Assembly: GCF_001643305.1 (NCBI RefSeq) | Contig: NZ_LSGW01000049.1 | Coordinates: 157,011-221,010 of the forward strand | Origin: Aeromonas salmonicida subsp. salmonicida | Lineage (GTDB): Bacteria; Pseudomonadota; Gammaproteobacteria; Enterobacterales; Aeromonadaceae | DNA length: 64,000 nucleotides | Direction: 5' to 3' | Shown here: positions 1 through 7,846 of the stretch, one piece after another | Layout of the letters: every line of letters starts with the position of its first letter | Numbering within the stretch: position 1 is the first letter of the stretch | The notes under the pieces: model-generated | The model's input: only the letters and a program-made list of their open reading frames with translations | What the model was told of the DNA's origin: nothing | Database searches by the model: none | Program-made: the position numbers and the translations under genes

Positions 1-581
1 AGAACCCCGTCTACCTCAAGTCAGGCAGCACACTGGAACGGGTCGAGATCCAGCTCGAACAGCTGCAACCGCCGGTGGGCAACGACATCAGCGTGAGCGG
101 TCTGGAGAGCGAATACCTGCTCGACGACGGCAAGGTGACCCTCGACTTCACCATCACTGCCCAGGGGGACCTGACTGTCACCAATACCTTGTATGACCAT
201 GGTGGTGTGGCCAAGGGCCAGTCTGCCGCCGACATCAAGGACAGCAGCCAGAGCTTCACCATGCCGCTCACCGGGCTCAGCGCAGGTCACCACCAACTGG
301 TGATCGAGGCCAAGCCGAAGGCGGGTGGCGAAGCCCTGCAACAAACCCTGGACCTGATGCTCAAGGACTCGGCAGGTGGCGGTAACTACCAGTTCACCTT
401 CCCGCAGGGACTCACCTCCTACACGGACGGCACCAAGGTGTTGCAGCCCAAGAACGGCAAGGTCTATCAGTGCAAGCCCTTCCCCTACCGAGGCTGGTGC
501 AGCCAGTGGTCGGCCAGCGCCACCCAGTATGAGCCGGGTATTGGCACCAACTGGCAGGACGCCTGGATTGCGTTGAACTGA
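1..581 (+). CDS. gbpA: GbpA-like chitin/GlcNAc-binding protein, C-terminal part
   Basis: The reading frame is already open at base 3, so the N-terminus (expected signal peptide and AA10 lytic polysaccharide monooxygenase domain) lies outside the window. The visible part holds a beta-sandwich-like middle domain (DHGGVAKGQ... KPKAGGEALQ) and a C-terminal type-3 chitin-binding module rich in aromatic and Cys residues (VYQCKPFPYRGWCSQW, then GTNWQDAWIALN at the very end). Proteins of the GbpA family are secreted and bind chitin and mucin sugars. The first ATG in this frame, at 75, is internal and not a start. The last 71 bases recur twice downstream (615-685, 800-870). The family call is from recognised sequence pattern; the LPMO domain itself is not visible. 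Confidence 0.85.
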   Translation, partial: NPVYLKSGSTLERVEIQLEQLQPPVGNDISVSGLESEYLLDDGKVTLDFTITAQGDLTVTNTLYDHGGVAKGQSAADIKDSSQSFTMPLTGLSAGHHQLVIEAKPKAGGEALQQTLDLMLKDSAGGGNYQFTFPQGLTSYTDGTKVLQPKNGKVYQCKPFPYRGWCSQWSASATQYEPGIGTNWQDAWIALN

Positions 582-614
582 ACCAGTTCTGAAAGTCGAG
601 AGCGGACCTTGATT

Positions 615-685
615 CTGCCAGCGCCAGCCCGAATAAGCCGGGTATCGGCACCAACTGGCAGGATGCCTGGATTGCGCTGAACTGA
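615..685 (+). repeat. second copy of the gbpA 3' end
   Basis: This 71-bp stretch aligns without gaps to the last 71 bases of the gbpA-like gene (511-581), with 8 mismatches by hand count. Read in the original frame it still encodes SASPNKPGIGTNWQDAWIAL plus N and a stop, and several differences are synonymous. This suggests origin from a paralogous chitin-binding gene tail rather than a very recent duplication. Confidence 0.85.
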
Positions 686-710
686 TCCGGCACAGAGTGA
701 TAACGCCATA

Positions 711-789
711 AACAAAACGGGGAGCCAATGGCTCCCCGTTTTACGTACTCTGGCAAGGCTCGGATCGGGTAGTCGATGGCGGGCTTGCC
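711..789 (-). pseudogene. relic of a cysB-like gene 3' end plus terminator
   Basis: These bases match 5512-5590, the end of the CysB-type regulator gene and its terminator, at 66 of 79 positions without gaps by hand count. Read on the minus strand the relic gives GKPAIDYPI where the intact gene gives GEPVIDYQI and stop. Only the tail remains; the rest of the supposed gene is absent, so it is either a duplicated tail or the scar of a lost paralogue. Confidence 0.65.
714..742 (+). terminator. rho-independent terminator after the gbpA region
   Basis: A 13-bp perfect inverted repeat (AAAACGGGGAGCC with a 3-base loop) runs into TTTT. It can serve the plus-strand gbpA transcript; by descent it belongs to the cysB-like relic on the other strand. 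Confidence 0.7.
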
Positions 790-799
790 GACCTGACGT

Positions 800-870
800 C
801 GGCCAGCTCCCGCCCGGATAAGCCGGGTATCGACACCAACTGGCAGGATGCCTGGATTGCGCTGAACGGA
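800..870 (+). repeat. third copy of the gbpA 3' end
   Basis: A further ungapped 71-bp match to 511-581 and 615-685. Read in the same frame it gives RPDKPGIDTNWQDAWIALNG, with the stop codon changed to GGA, so it is decayed. It lies immediately after the cysB-like relic. Confidence 0.8.
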
Positions 871-889
871 TACTTACAAGCGCGGCAAA

Positions 890-917
890 TAAAAAAATCG
901 TCCCCCGAACGGGGACG
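890..917 (-). terminator. terminator of the amino-acid ABC operon
   Basis: CGTCCCC/GGGGACG stem (899-905 with 911-917) followed on the minus strand by a run of seven T. It lies about 100 bases beyond the stop of the binding-protein gene, the last gene of that operon. Confidence 0.7.
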
Positions 918-1018
918 CCTGAAAGGTCAAACCTTGCGGTTTGCGGACCAACGGAACCAGGACTTCACGCTTCACACACTTCACTTTTCTCAGCACACTT
1001 TTCACTCTTTCAACAGGA

Positions 1019-1855
1019 TTACCCCTGCCACTTTCCCCCTTCCACTATCACGTCGTTGGGGTCGGTATCGGCGCTCAACTTGTCACGTACATACTGGTCG
1101 TAGAGCTTGAGCAGGTACTTCTCTTCACCCAGCTTGGCGAGGCGCTCGTTGACCCAGTCACGCAGCTCGATATTGCCCTTCTTCACCGCTGGCGCGATTG
1201 GGTCTTCCGCCCCCAGCTTCTCGGGCAGCACCCGGTAGCCCGGATTCTCCTTTGCCCAGCTGAACAGCACCAGATTGTCCTGGGCGTAGGCATCACCACG
1301 GCCCTGAGCCAGCGCCTGCAGGGATTCGGTATTCTTCTCGAACTTGAGCACCTTCCAGTCTGGATGATTGCGGGTCAGCCAGATGTCGGCCGTGGTGCCA
1401 GTAGTGACAATCAGGGTCTTGTCCGCCAGATCGCCTAATCCCTTGGCCGGGCTCCCTTCCGGCACCAGCACCTGTACCGCCACTCGCAGGTTCGGGTTGG
1501 TGAAATCCACCACCTCGCGCCGCTCCGGCGTCACCGTCATGTTGGCGAGGATCAGATCCACCTTGTCGCTCTGCAGGAAGGGGATGCGGCTGGCGGGCTC
1601 CACCGCCACGAACTCTACCTTGTTCTCGTCTCCCAGCAGATCCTTGGCGAAACGGCGACCGAGATCGGTATCGAAGCCCACGTAGCTTCCCTTCTCATCC
1701 ACGTAGCCGAAGGGGGGCTTGTCGGTGAAGACGCCGACGATGAGCTTGTCGCGCGCCTTGATCTTGTCGAGGGAACCGTCCGCTGCCTGGGCTGCGCCGC
1801 TGGCAAGGCCCAGGCCGATCAGGGCACTGAACAGAACCGAGGTGATTTTTTTCAT
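1019..1855 (-). CDS. amino-acid ABC transporter substrate-binding protein
   Basis: A 278-residue family-3 periplasmic solute-binding protein. Residues 1-24 form a signal peptide (MKK, hydrophobic core, cut near AQAA). The two-lobed fold is marked by LIVGVFTDKPPFGY near the mature N-terminus, VDLILANMTVTPERREVVDF and TTGTTADIWL. It delivers a polar amino acid (glutamate/aspartate or cystine type; specificity cannot be read from sequence) to the two permeases and ATPase encoded just upstream. Its ATG overlaps the stop of the ATPase gene by four bases (ATGA), so it is translationally coupled and last in the operon. The preceding gene encodes a PLP enzyme, hinting that the imported compound may be its substrate. 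Confidence 0.88.
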   Translation of the reverse strand: MKKITSVLFSALIGLGLASGAAQAADGSLDKIKARDKLIVGVFTDKPPFGYVDEKGSYVGFDTDLGRRFAKDLLGDENKVEFVAVEPASRIPFLQSDKVDLILANMTVTPERREVVDFTNPNLRVAVQVLVPEGSPAKGLGDLADKTLIVTTGTTADIWLTRNHPDWKVLKFEKNTESLQALAQGRGDAYAQDNLVLFSWAKENPGYRVLPEKLGAEDPIAPAVKKGNIELRDWVNERLAKLGEEKYLLKLYDQYVRDKLSADTDPNDVIVEGGKWQG

Positions 1856-2613
1856 GCTGACTCCTTTCGTTTGATGACATCTGTATAAGAAAACTTGGCG
1901 AGGAACTGGCGCGCACGCGGGCTCCTGGGGTTGTCGAAAAAGACGCGGGGGGCGGCCTGCTCCAGAATGTGGCCGCCATCCATGAAGACGATGCGATCCG
2001 CCACCGCCCGGGCGAACGCCATCTCGTGGGTCACGATAAGCAGTGTCATGCCGCTGCCGGCGAGATCCCGCAACACTTCCAGCACCTCTTGCACCATTTC
2101 GGGATCGAGGGCGGCGGTCACCTCGTCAAACAGCATCACCTGGGGGTTCATGCACAGGGCCCGCACTATGGCGATCCGTTGCTGCTGGCCACCGGAGAGC
2201 TCGCGCGGATAGGCGTGGCGCTTCTCCCACAGACCGATGCGGGTCAACAGCTGCTCCGCCTGCAGCAGGGCCTCCTGCCGCTCCCGTTTTTGCACCTGAA
2301 GGGGGCCTAGCAGCACGTTCTCCAGCACAGTCAGGTTGGGGAAGAGGTGATAGCTCTGGAACACCATGCCGATACGCTGGCGCACCCGCTGCCAGTCGGT
2401 GGCACCATCCAGCAGCACGCCGTCGAAGCGGATCTCGCCCCCCTGAATCGGCTCGAGCCCGTTGAGGGTGCGCAGCAGTGTGCTCTTGCCGCAGCCGCTC
2501 GGCCCCAGGATGACGATCACTTCCCCGGGGTTCACCGCGAGGCTGACCCCGTCCAGTACCCGGTTTTGGCCAAATTGTTTGCTGACGAGCTCAAGTTCAA
2601 GCAGAGGTGTCAT
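1852..2613 (-). CDS. amino-acid ABC transporter ATP-binding protein
   Basis: A 253-residue ATPase of the GlnQ/HisP type. Walker A is GPSGCGKST (about residues 37-45), the signature is LSGGQQQR and Walker B is VMLFDE followed by the switch His in IVTHE. Length is normal for the family. It energises the polar-amino-acid importer formed with the neighbouring permeases. Start and stop codons overlap the genes on both sides by four bases, so the cluster is one coupled operon. Confidence 0.92.
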   Translation of the reverse strand: MTPLLELELVSKQFGQNRVLDGVSLAVNPGEVIVILGPSGCGKSTLLRTLNGLEPIQGGEIRFDGVLLDGATDWQRVRQRIGMVFQSYHLFPNLTVLENVLLGPLQVQKRERQEALLQAEQLLTRIGLWEKRHAYPRELSGGQQQRIAIVRALCMNPQVMLFDEVTAALDPEMVQEVLEVLRDLAGSGMTLLIVTHEMAFARAVADRIVFMDGGHILEQAAPRVFFDNPRSPRARQFLAKFSYTDVIKRKESA

Positions 2614-3272
2614 ACCGCATTACCCCATTTTTGCTCCAGCCGGCGCGAGGCCAGCGAGAGCGGATAGCAGACCAGAAAGAAGAACAGAAACAGCAAGCCG
2701 TAGATGAGCACGGAGGCATAGGTGCGCTCTATGATCTGCTGGCCCACCTTGATCACCTCCACCACCCCGATCAGCACCGCCAGCGAGCTGGTCTTGATGA
2801 TGCGGGTGTAGATGTTGATGGTCGGCGGCGTCAGCCGCTGCAACGCCTGGGGCAACAGCACGTGGCGATAGAGCTGCCAGGTCGAGAGTCCGAGCGCCAA
2901 CCCGGCCTCCTGCTGACCACGGGCCAAGGATCCCAGGCCGCCGCGCACCACTTCCCCCACCTCGCTGGCGCCCCATAGCGCCAGCACCAGCACGGCGCAC
3001 CAGAAAGCCGGAATATCGAGGCCGAAGAAGATCGGCAACCCGAAGAAGAAGAGGTAAAGCCACACCAGCACGGGCACCACCCTAAACAGCTCCAGATAAA
3101 CCCGCAGCAAGCCCAGAGTCAGTCGTCCGCCCTGTTGCGCCAGCACGCCGTAAGCGACACCGCCGAGGGTTGCAAACAGGATGGCGAGCAGGGAGATGGC
3201 AAGGGTCTGACCCGCACCAATTGCCAGCAGCGGCAGGGCTTGGCCCAGCAACTCAGTGACCGAACTGGCCAT
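2610..3272 (-). CDS. amino-acid ABC transporter permease
   Basis: A 220-residue inner-membrane permease of the HisM/GlnP type with several hydrophobic segments and a cytoplasmic EAA-like loop (EVGEVVRGGLGSLARGQQEA). The start ATG has a strong AAAGGAGGGTTCAAT site in front. The start region, from the ribosome binding site through codon 7 and beyond, is the unit of a 112-bp tandem duplication upstream (see repeat), so translation initiation for this permease may differ from that of a simple operon. Confidence 0.9.
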   Translation of the reverse strand: MASSVTELLGQALPLLAIGAGQTLAISLLAILFATLGGVAYGVLAQQGGRLTLGLLRVYLELFRVVPVLVWLYLFFFGLPIFFGLDIPAFWCAVLVLALWGASEVGEVVRGGLGSLARGQQEAGLALGLSTWQLYRHVLLPQALQRLTPPTINIYTRIIKTSSLAVLIGVVEVIKVGQQIIERTYASVLIYGLLFLFFFLVCYPLSLASRRLEQKWGNAV

Positions 3273-3532
3273 ATTGAACCCTCCTTTCTACGGCTCGCAG
3301 GGCCGGTGACGACGATGACAGGGCGCTCCGCTCGCTCATCAGGAGCCATGCTTGCTCAAGTGACTCAGTGACCGAACTGACCATATTGAACCCTCCTTTC
3401 TACAGCTCGCAGGGCCGGTGACGACGATGACAGGGCGCTCCGCTCGCTCATCAGGAGCCATGCTTGCTCAAGTGACTCAGTGACCGAACTGACCATGTTG
3501 CAGCCTCCTTTCCAGAGCCCGCAGGGCCAGTG
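3251..3532 (-). repeat. 112-bp tandem duplication with repeated ribosome binding site and start codon
   Basis: Two full units (3251-3362 and 3363-3474; 110 of 112 bases identical by hand count) and a partial, more diverged third (3475 to about 3532) that is the real 3' end of the upstream permease gene. On the minus strand each unit carries AAAGGAGG, an ATG and the start of the downstream permease. As a result two overlapping 43-codon open frames arise (3365-3496 and 3253-3384), both starting MVSSVTESLEQAWLLMSE and ending QFGH with a stop; the second stop overlaps the real permease start. Whether the minicistrons are translated is unknown. Confidence 0.9.
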
Positions 3533-4142
3533 ATAACGGCAGAAAGATCAGCACGCACATCAGGGTCAGCACAGCCAGCATCTCGTAGGTCTTGTAGTAG
3601 AGGGCAATGTAGTTCTTGGTGGTGTAGAGCAGCTCGGGCACCGCCACCGCCGAGGCCACTGTCGTCTCTTTCAGCAGGAAGATGAAGTTGGCAAACAGCG
3701 CCGGCAGGCTGGCAAGCCAGGCCTGGGGCAGTTGCACATGGCGCAGCAGTTGCCAGCGGGAGAGGCCAATGGCCCGGCCCGCTTCCAGCTGGCTGGTGGG
3801 CACGGCCTGGATACCTGCTCTCAGCGCCTCGGTCAGATAACCACCGCCGAGGAAGGTCATGGCGATCACCGCAGTGGCAAAACCTGACGGCGATAGCCCC
3901 AGCGCCGGCAGCCCGAAGTAGAGAAAGAACAGCTGGATCAGCAGCGGTGTGTTGCGGGCCAGCTCCACATAGCCGCGGATGAACGCGGCGAGCAGTGGCT
4001 TTTGCAGGCTCAGCAGGGTCACGTTGAGCAGGGCCACCCCCAGCGACGTAAAGATCACCATGGCGCCCAGTTGCAGTGTGACCCAGACCGCCTTGCCGAA
4101 CGCGGGCAGGGTGCCGAGGATAAAAGACCAGTCGAACGTCAT
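3477..4142 (-). CDS. amino-acid ABC transporter permease
   Basis: A 221-residue permease, partner of the one at 2610-3272, with hydrophobic membrane segments, the loop GGGYLTEALRAGIQAVPTSQ typical of the family, and a C-terminus rich in basic residues. The ATG overlaps the stop of the PLP-enzyme gene by four bases. Its 3' end is the apparent source of the 112-bp repeats that follow. Confidence 0.9.
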   Translation of the reverse strand: MTFDWSFILGTLPAFGKAVWVTLQLGAMVIFTSLGVALLNVTLLSLQKPLLAAFIRGYVELARNTPLLIQLFFLYFGLPALGLSPSGFATAVIAMTFLGGGYLTEALRAGIQAVPTSQLEAGRAIGLSRWQLLRHVQLPQAWLASLPALFANFIFLLKETTVASAVAVPELLYTTKNYIALYYKTYEMLAVLTLMCVLIFLPLSLALRALERRLQHGQFGH

Positions 4143-5350
4143 GCCGGTATCCTCCCGTCACGGCGTAGTCGCTGGGGCAACACAGTGATTGCATCCGGGT
4201 ACTTGATCCCAGCCCCCGTATTGAGCACCACTACCTGCTCACCCCCCTTGATCCAGCCACTCTCCCGCAGTTGGCGGGCGGCGGCGAAAGCCGCAGCCCC
4301 TTCCGGGCAGACAAAGCTCCCCTCCAGGGACGCGAGTTGGCGGATCTCTGCCTTAATCGCCCTGTCATCCACAGCGATGGCACAACCATTGGTACGATAG
4401 AGTGCATCGAGCACCAGAAAATCTCCCAGCGCCTTGGGCACATTGATGCCGAAGGCCAGGGTCTGGGAGTCCGGCCAGAAGCTCGACTCGCTGGCCCCTT
4501 GCTGCCAAGCCTGCACTATGGGTGCGCAACCACTGGCCTGCACCGCCACCAGCCGGGGAAGGTCCCCTTTGACCCAGCCCAATTCCTGCAACTCACGGAG
4601 CGCCTTGTAGATGCCGATGAGGCCGACCCCGCCGCCTGTGGGGTAGATGATTACATCTGGCAACTTCCAACCCAGCTGTTCGGCGATCTCCAGCCCCATT
4701 GTCTTCTTGCCCTCGATCCGATAGGGCTCCTTCAGGGTAGAGGCGTCAAACAGGGATTGATCCACCACAGCCTGAGCGACTTGACGGCCCGCATCGCTGA
4801 TCAGGCCATCCACCAGATAAAGGCGAGCACCCGCCAGGGATGTCTCCAACCGGGTAATGGCCGGGGCTTCCTGTGGCATGACTATGGTGCTGCGCAGGCC
4901 TGCACGGGCACCATAAAGAGCCCATGCGGCTCCAGCATTGCCGTTGGTGGGCATGGCAAAATGGGTGACACCGAGTTCACGAGCACGGGAAATGCCAACG
5001 GCTGCGCCACGGGCCTTGAAGGATCCGGTGGGGATGATGCTCTCATCCTTCATCCAGAGATCCGGAATGCCGACCTGCTTGCCCAGTGCGCGCAAGGGCA
5101 ACAAGGGTGTCAGTCCTTCCCCCAGTGTCACCACCTGGGCGGGGTCACGCACCGGCAGCAGCTCGTGATAACGCCACAGGGTGGCAGGACGTCCTAGCAG
5201 AGCGGCCGGATGCCAAACCTTCTTCAGGGCCTCGAGATCGTAGCTGGCCAGCAGGGGTGCCCCCACCTGGCTCAGTTGCTGGGGCTGATCGGCATCATGG
5301 ATATCGCCGGTCTTGCTGCAACGCAGATGTGATAGGTAGCTGTACGGCAT
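4139..5350 (-). CDS. threonine-synthase-like PLP-dependent enzyme
   Basis: A 403-residue fold-type II PLP enzyme. An N-terminal LRCSKTG segment resembles the Cys-containing head of plant/archaeal-type threonine synthases; the PLP lysine is K112 in SFKARG; the phosphate loop is TGGGVG near residue 240; a Ser/Gly-rich C-terminus (LNTGAGIKYP) closes the site. Threonine synthase makes threonine from O-phosphohomoserine, but a gene coupled to an amino-acid importer and beside a CysB/Cbl-type regulator is more likely a paralogue acting on another amino acid. The start has AGGATAAAGC before ATG, and it is the first gene of the operon. Confidence 0.75.
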   Translation of the reverse strand: MPYSYLSHLRCSKTGDIHDADQPQQLSQVGAPLLASYDLEALKKVWHPAALLGRPATLWRYHELLPVRDPAQVVTLGEGLTPLLPLRALGKQVGIPDLWMKDESIIPTGSFKARGAAVGISRARELGVTHFAMPTNGNAGAAWALYGARAGLRSTIVMPQEAPAITRLETSLAGARLYLVDGLISDAGRQVAQAVVDQSLFDASTLKEPYRIEGKKTMGLEIAEQLGWKLPDVIIYPTGGGVGLIGIYKALRELQELGWVKGDLPRLVAVQASGCAPIVQAWQQGASESSFWPDSQTLAFGINVPKALGDFLVLDALYRTNGCAIAVDDRAIKAEIRQLASLEGSFVCPEGAAAFAAARQLRESGWIKGGEQVVVLNTGAGIKYPDAITVLPQRLRRDGRIPA

Positions 5351-5515
5351 GCTTTATCCTGAATATGTCGGCTGTTGTCAGTCACTTGTTCCATCCTGTA
5401 ACCAAAGTGCGTGATAACAAACGAAGTAAAGCGGCAAACCTAAGCGAAAAAATTCATATGAGGCCCTTGGTGACCGCCATGTATGTCGCTGTCCTGCGCG
5501 CCCTCGCCGCCAACA

Positions 5516-5542
5516 AAACGGGGAGCCACTGGCTCCCCGTTT
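5516..5542 (-). terminator. terminator of the CysB-like regulator gene
   Basis: Perfect stem ACGGGGAGCC/GGCTCCCCGT with a run of T on the minus strand, just after the regulator stop at 5561. Its sequence recurs at 714-742 as part of the relic. Confidence 0.75.
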
Positions 5543-5560
5543 CACATCGTCTGGCAAAGT

Positions 5561-6508
5561 TCAGATCTGGTAGTCGATGACAGGCTCACCGCCCATGGCG
5601 CGGGCCTGAATGTCTGCCAGCGCCAGCTCCGGATTGCAGAGCTGGATAAACTGCCAGGCGAAATTGTGCTGGAACTGCCCCTGCTTGAGCCCGATCCAGG
5701 CGGTGTGTGGCGCAAACAGCCGGCTGCCGTCAAGCTGCACCAACCCCCTGTCGCGCTGGGTATCGAATGCCATGTCCGCCAATATGCCGACCCCCATCTC
5801 CAGCTCGACATAGGTCTTGATGACGTCCGAATCCTGGGCGGTCAGCAGTATCTGCGGCGTGATCCCCGCTTCGGCAAACGCCTCATCCACCCGCGCCCGT
5901 CCGGTCAAGCCGGCCTGATAGGTGATGATGGGCCAGTGTGCCAACGCCGCCAGGGTCAGCTCCCGCTCGGCGGTGAGGGGGTGCTGCTCGGGCACCACTA
6001 TGTTGTGGTGCCAGCGGTAGTAGGGAAACGCCACCACCCCTTCGCTCTTGTCGAGCTGCTCGCTGCTGATGCCGATATCCACCTCGCCGGTCTGCACCAG
6101 CCGCACTATCTCCTCAGGGCTGCCCTGACGCAGCTCCAGTTGCACCTGCGGGAACTGTTCGCGAAACGCCTTCACTACCCGCGGCAGGGCGTAACGGGCC
6201 TGGGTGTGAGTGGTGGCCACCAGCAGCCTGCCGGACTCGCGGTTGGCAAAGGTGCTGGCCAGTTTGCGGATATTGTTGGCGTCATTGAGGATGCGCTCGG
6301 CGATCACCAGCAACTCCTTGCCCGGCTCCGTCATACCGAGCAGCCGCTTGCCATAGCGGATGAACAGCTCTATCCCCAGATCCTCCTCCAGCTCGCGAAT
6401 ATGGCGGCTGACCCCGGACTGAGAGGTAAACAGGGCATTGGCCACCTCGGTCAGGTTGTAATCCCGCCGCGCCGCTTCCCGTATAATGCGTAACTGCTGA
6501 AAATTCAC
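5561..6508 (-). CDS. CysB/Cbl-family LysR-type regulator
   Basis: A 315-residue LysR-type regulator. The first 60 residues form a winged helix-turn-helix of the CysB subgroup (MNFQQLRIIREAARRDYN, then SQSGVSRHIRELE); the rest is the inducer-binding domain, with a T-x-T-H-T-Q-A-R-Y segment as in CysB/Cbl, which sense N-acetylserine or sulfate status. The start is GTG behind AGGAGG, since the nearby ATG is out of frame. It lies downstream of cysTWA on the same strand, 185 bases from cysA, which fits a role in sulfate assimilation. CysB and Cbl cannot be told apart from the sequence alone. Confidence 0.85.
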   Translation of the reverse strand: MNFQQLRIIREAARRDYNLTEVANALFTSQSGVSRHIRELEEDLGIELFIRYGKRLLGMTEPGKELLVIAERILNDANNIRKLASTFANRESGRLLVATTHTQARYALPRVVKAFREQFPQVQLELRQGSPEEIVRLVQTGEVDIGISSEQLDKSEGVVAFPYYRWHHNIVVPEQHPLTAERELTLAALAHWPIITYQAGLTGRARVDEAFAEAGITPQILLTAQDSDVIKTYVELEMGVGILADMAFDTQRDRGLVQLDGSRLFAPHTAWIGLKQGQFQHNFAWQFIQLCNPELALADIQARAMGGEPVIDYQI

Positions 6509-6693
6509 GCCATCGCCTCCTGCGCTGACTGGCCGGTCGGGTGGGTCCCGCCGCCGTTTTTGTTATTGCCAGCCCGACCCTGTGCCGGACTGCAAGCCTG
6601 ATACGGTCATCGCGATAAAAGGGTCACGCCCTGATCCTGTCGGTTGGCAAGGGTGGCGGCGAGTCGCTCTCGCCTGGATGCAAACCCTGGCCA

Positions 6694-7761
6694 TCAAATC
6701 TGGTAGTCCGGATAAAGCTGGGCCTGCCTGGCCACCAGCCGCACCCCCTGCCCCGGGGCAAATGCCCTGGCCGCCTCTTTGCTCAATTCGGCCTCGAAGT
6801 GTGCACCGTTTGTATCCCCAATGCCACGCAACTCCACCCGGATACGGGGCCCCATGGGCAGCAGTCGGGTGATGGTGGCGCGGATCCCCCCGCTTGCATC
6901 CGCAGGCACTATCTCCAGCTCGTGGGGACGCACATAGGCGATCGCAGCGCTGCCCTCCGCCAGATGGGAGCTGATGGGGCCTCCCAGCCACTGTTCGCCA
7001 ATGCCGAGCCCCTGACCTGCCACCCGACCGCGAAACAGGTTCACGCTGCCGAGAAAGCTGTGCACAAAGGCACTGGCGGGCTGGTCATAGACCTCGGCCG
7101 GTGTGCCTATCTGCTCGACCCGGCCGGCGTTCATCAGCACCACCCGATCCGCCACCTCCAGCGCCTCCTCCTGATCGTGGGTCACGAACAGGCTGGTGAC
7201 ATGCAGCTCGTCATGCAGTTCGCGCAACCAGCGGCGCAGCTCCTTGCGTACCTGGGCATCGAGGGCACCGAAGGGCTCATCCAGCAGCAGCACCTTGGGT
7301 TGCACCGCCAGGGCGCGGGCCAGAGCGACCCGCTGGCGCTGACCGCCGGAGAGCTGGGTCGGGTGGCGATCGGCCACATGGCTGAGCTGCACCAGATCCA
7401 GCAGCTCCTTGACCCGTGCGCGGATGACAGCCTCGGTGGGACGCTCTGACCTCGGCTTGACCCGCAAGCCGAATGCCACGTTCTCGAACACCGTCATGTG
7501 GCGAAACAGGGCGTAGTGCTGGAACACGAAACCCACGTTGCGCTCACGCACATCAAGGTCGGTTGCATGCTCACCGCGGATGATGACGCTGCCGCTATCG
7601 GCCTGCTCCAGCCCGGCTATGATGCGCAGCAAGGTGGTTTTGCCACAGCCGGAGGGGCCCAGCAGCGCCACCAGCTCGCCATCGTGAAAGTCGAGGTTGA
7701 TGTCGGCCAGCGCCGCGTACTGATTGAAATGCTTGTTGAGCCCTTGAACCTGAATGCTCAT
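6694..7761 (-). CDS. cysA: sulfate/thiosulfate ABC transporter ATP-binding protein CysA
   Basis: A 355-residue ATPase: Walker [10 protein letters not shown] near residue 34, signature [15 protein letters not shown], Walker [13 protein letters not shown] and switch His in FVTHDQEEA. The C-terminal third is a TOBE-like regulatory domain. It drives uptake of sulfate and thiosulfate through CysT/CysW. Its start lies 85 bases after the cysW stop, a wider gap than the tight cysT-cysW overlap. Confidence 0.93.
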   Translation of the reverse strand: MSIQVQGLNKHFNQYAALADINLDFHDGELVALLGPSGCGKTTLLRIIAGLEQADSGSVIIRGEHATDLDVRERNVGFVFQHYALFRHMTVFENVAFGLRVKPRSERPTEAVIRARVKELLDLVQLSHVADRHPTQLSGGQRQRVALARALAVQPKVLLLDEPFGALDAQVRKELRRWLRELHDELHVTSLFVTHDQEEALEVADRVVLMNAGRVEQIGTPAEVYDQPASAFVHSFLGSVNLFRGRVAGQGLGIGEQWLGGPISSHLAEGSAAIAYVRPHELEIVPADASGGIRATITRLLPMGPRIRVELRGIGDTNGAHFEAELSKEAARAFAPGQGVRLVARQAQLYPDYQI

Positions 7762-7846
7762 AGATGCCTCTTTTCAATAATCGTTATATCGAGATCAATG
7801 GGGTATGGGGCCCGGCAGGTCGCGCAGCCGGGCCTCTCTCGCAATA

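Larger units (their letters stand above)
582..1018. other. intergenic stretch made of duplicated gene tails
   Basis: No intact gene is seen in these 437 bases. They hold two decayed copies of the gbpA-like 3' end, a relic of a cysB-like 3' end with its terminator, a terminator for the minus-strand ABC operon and, at about 960-1015, a pyrimidine-rich low-complexity tract of TTCAC-like words. Confidence 0.75.

Noticed and set aside
3251..3532. Repeat array as CRISPR
   Set aside because: 112-bp units in tandem without spacers and containing gene ends; not CRISPR.
6694..6710. Match between the ends of cysA and the CysB-like gene (both end DYQI)
   Set aside because: Only about 14 bases; too short to tell from chance.
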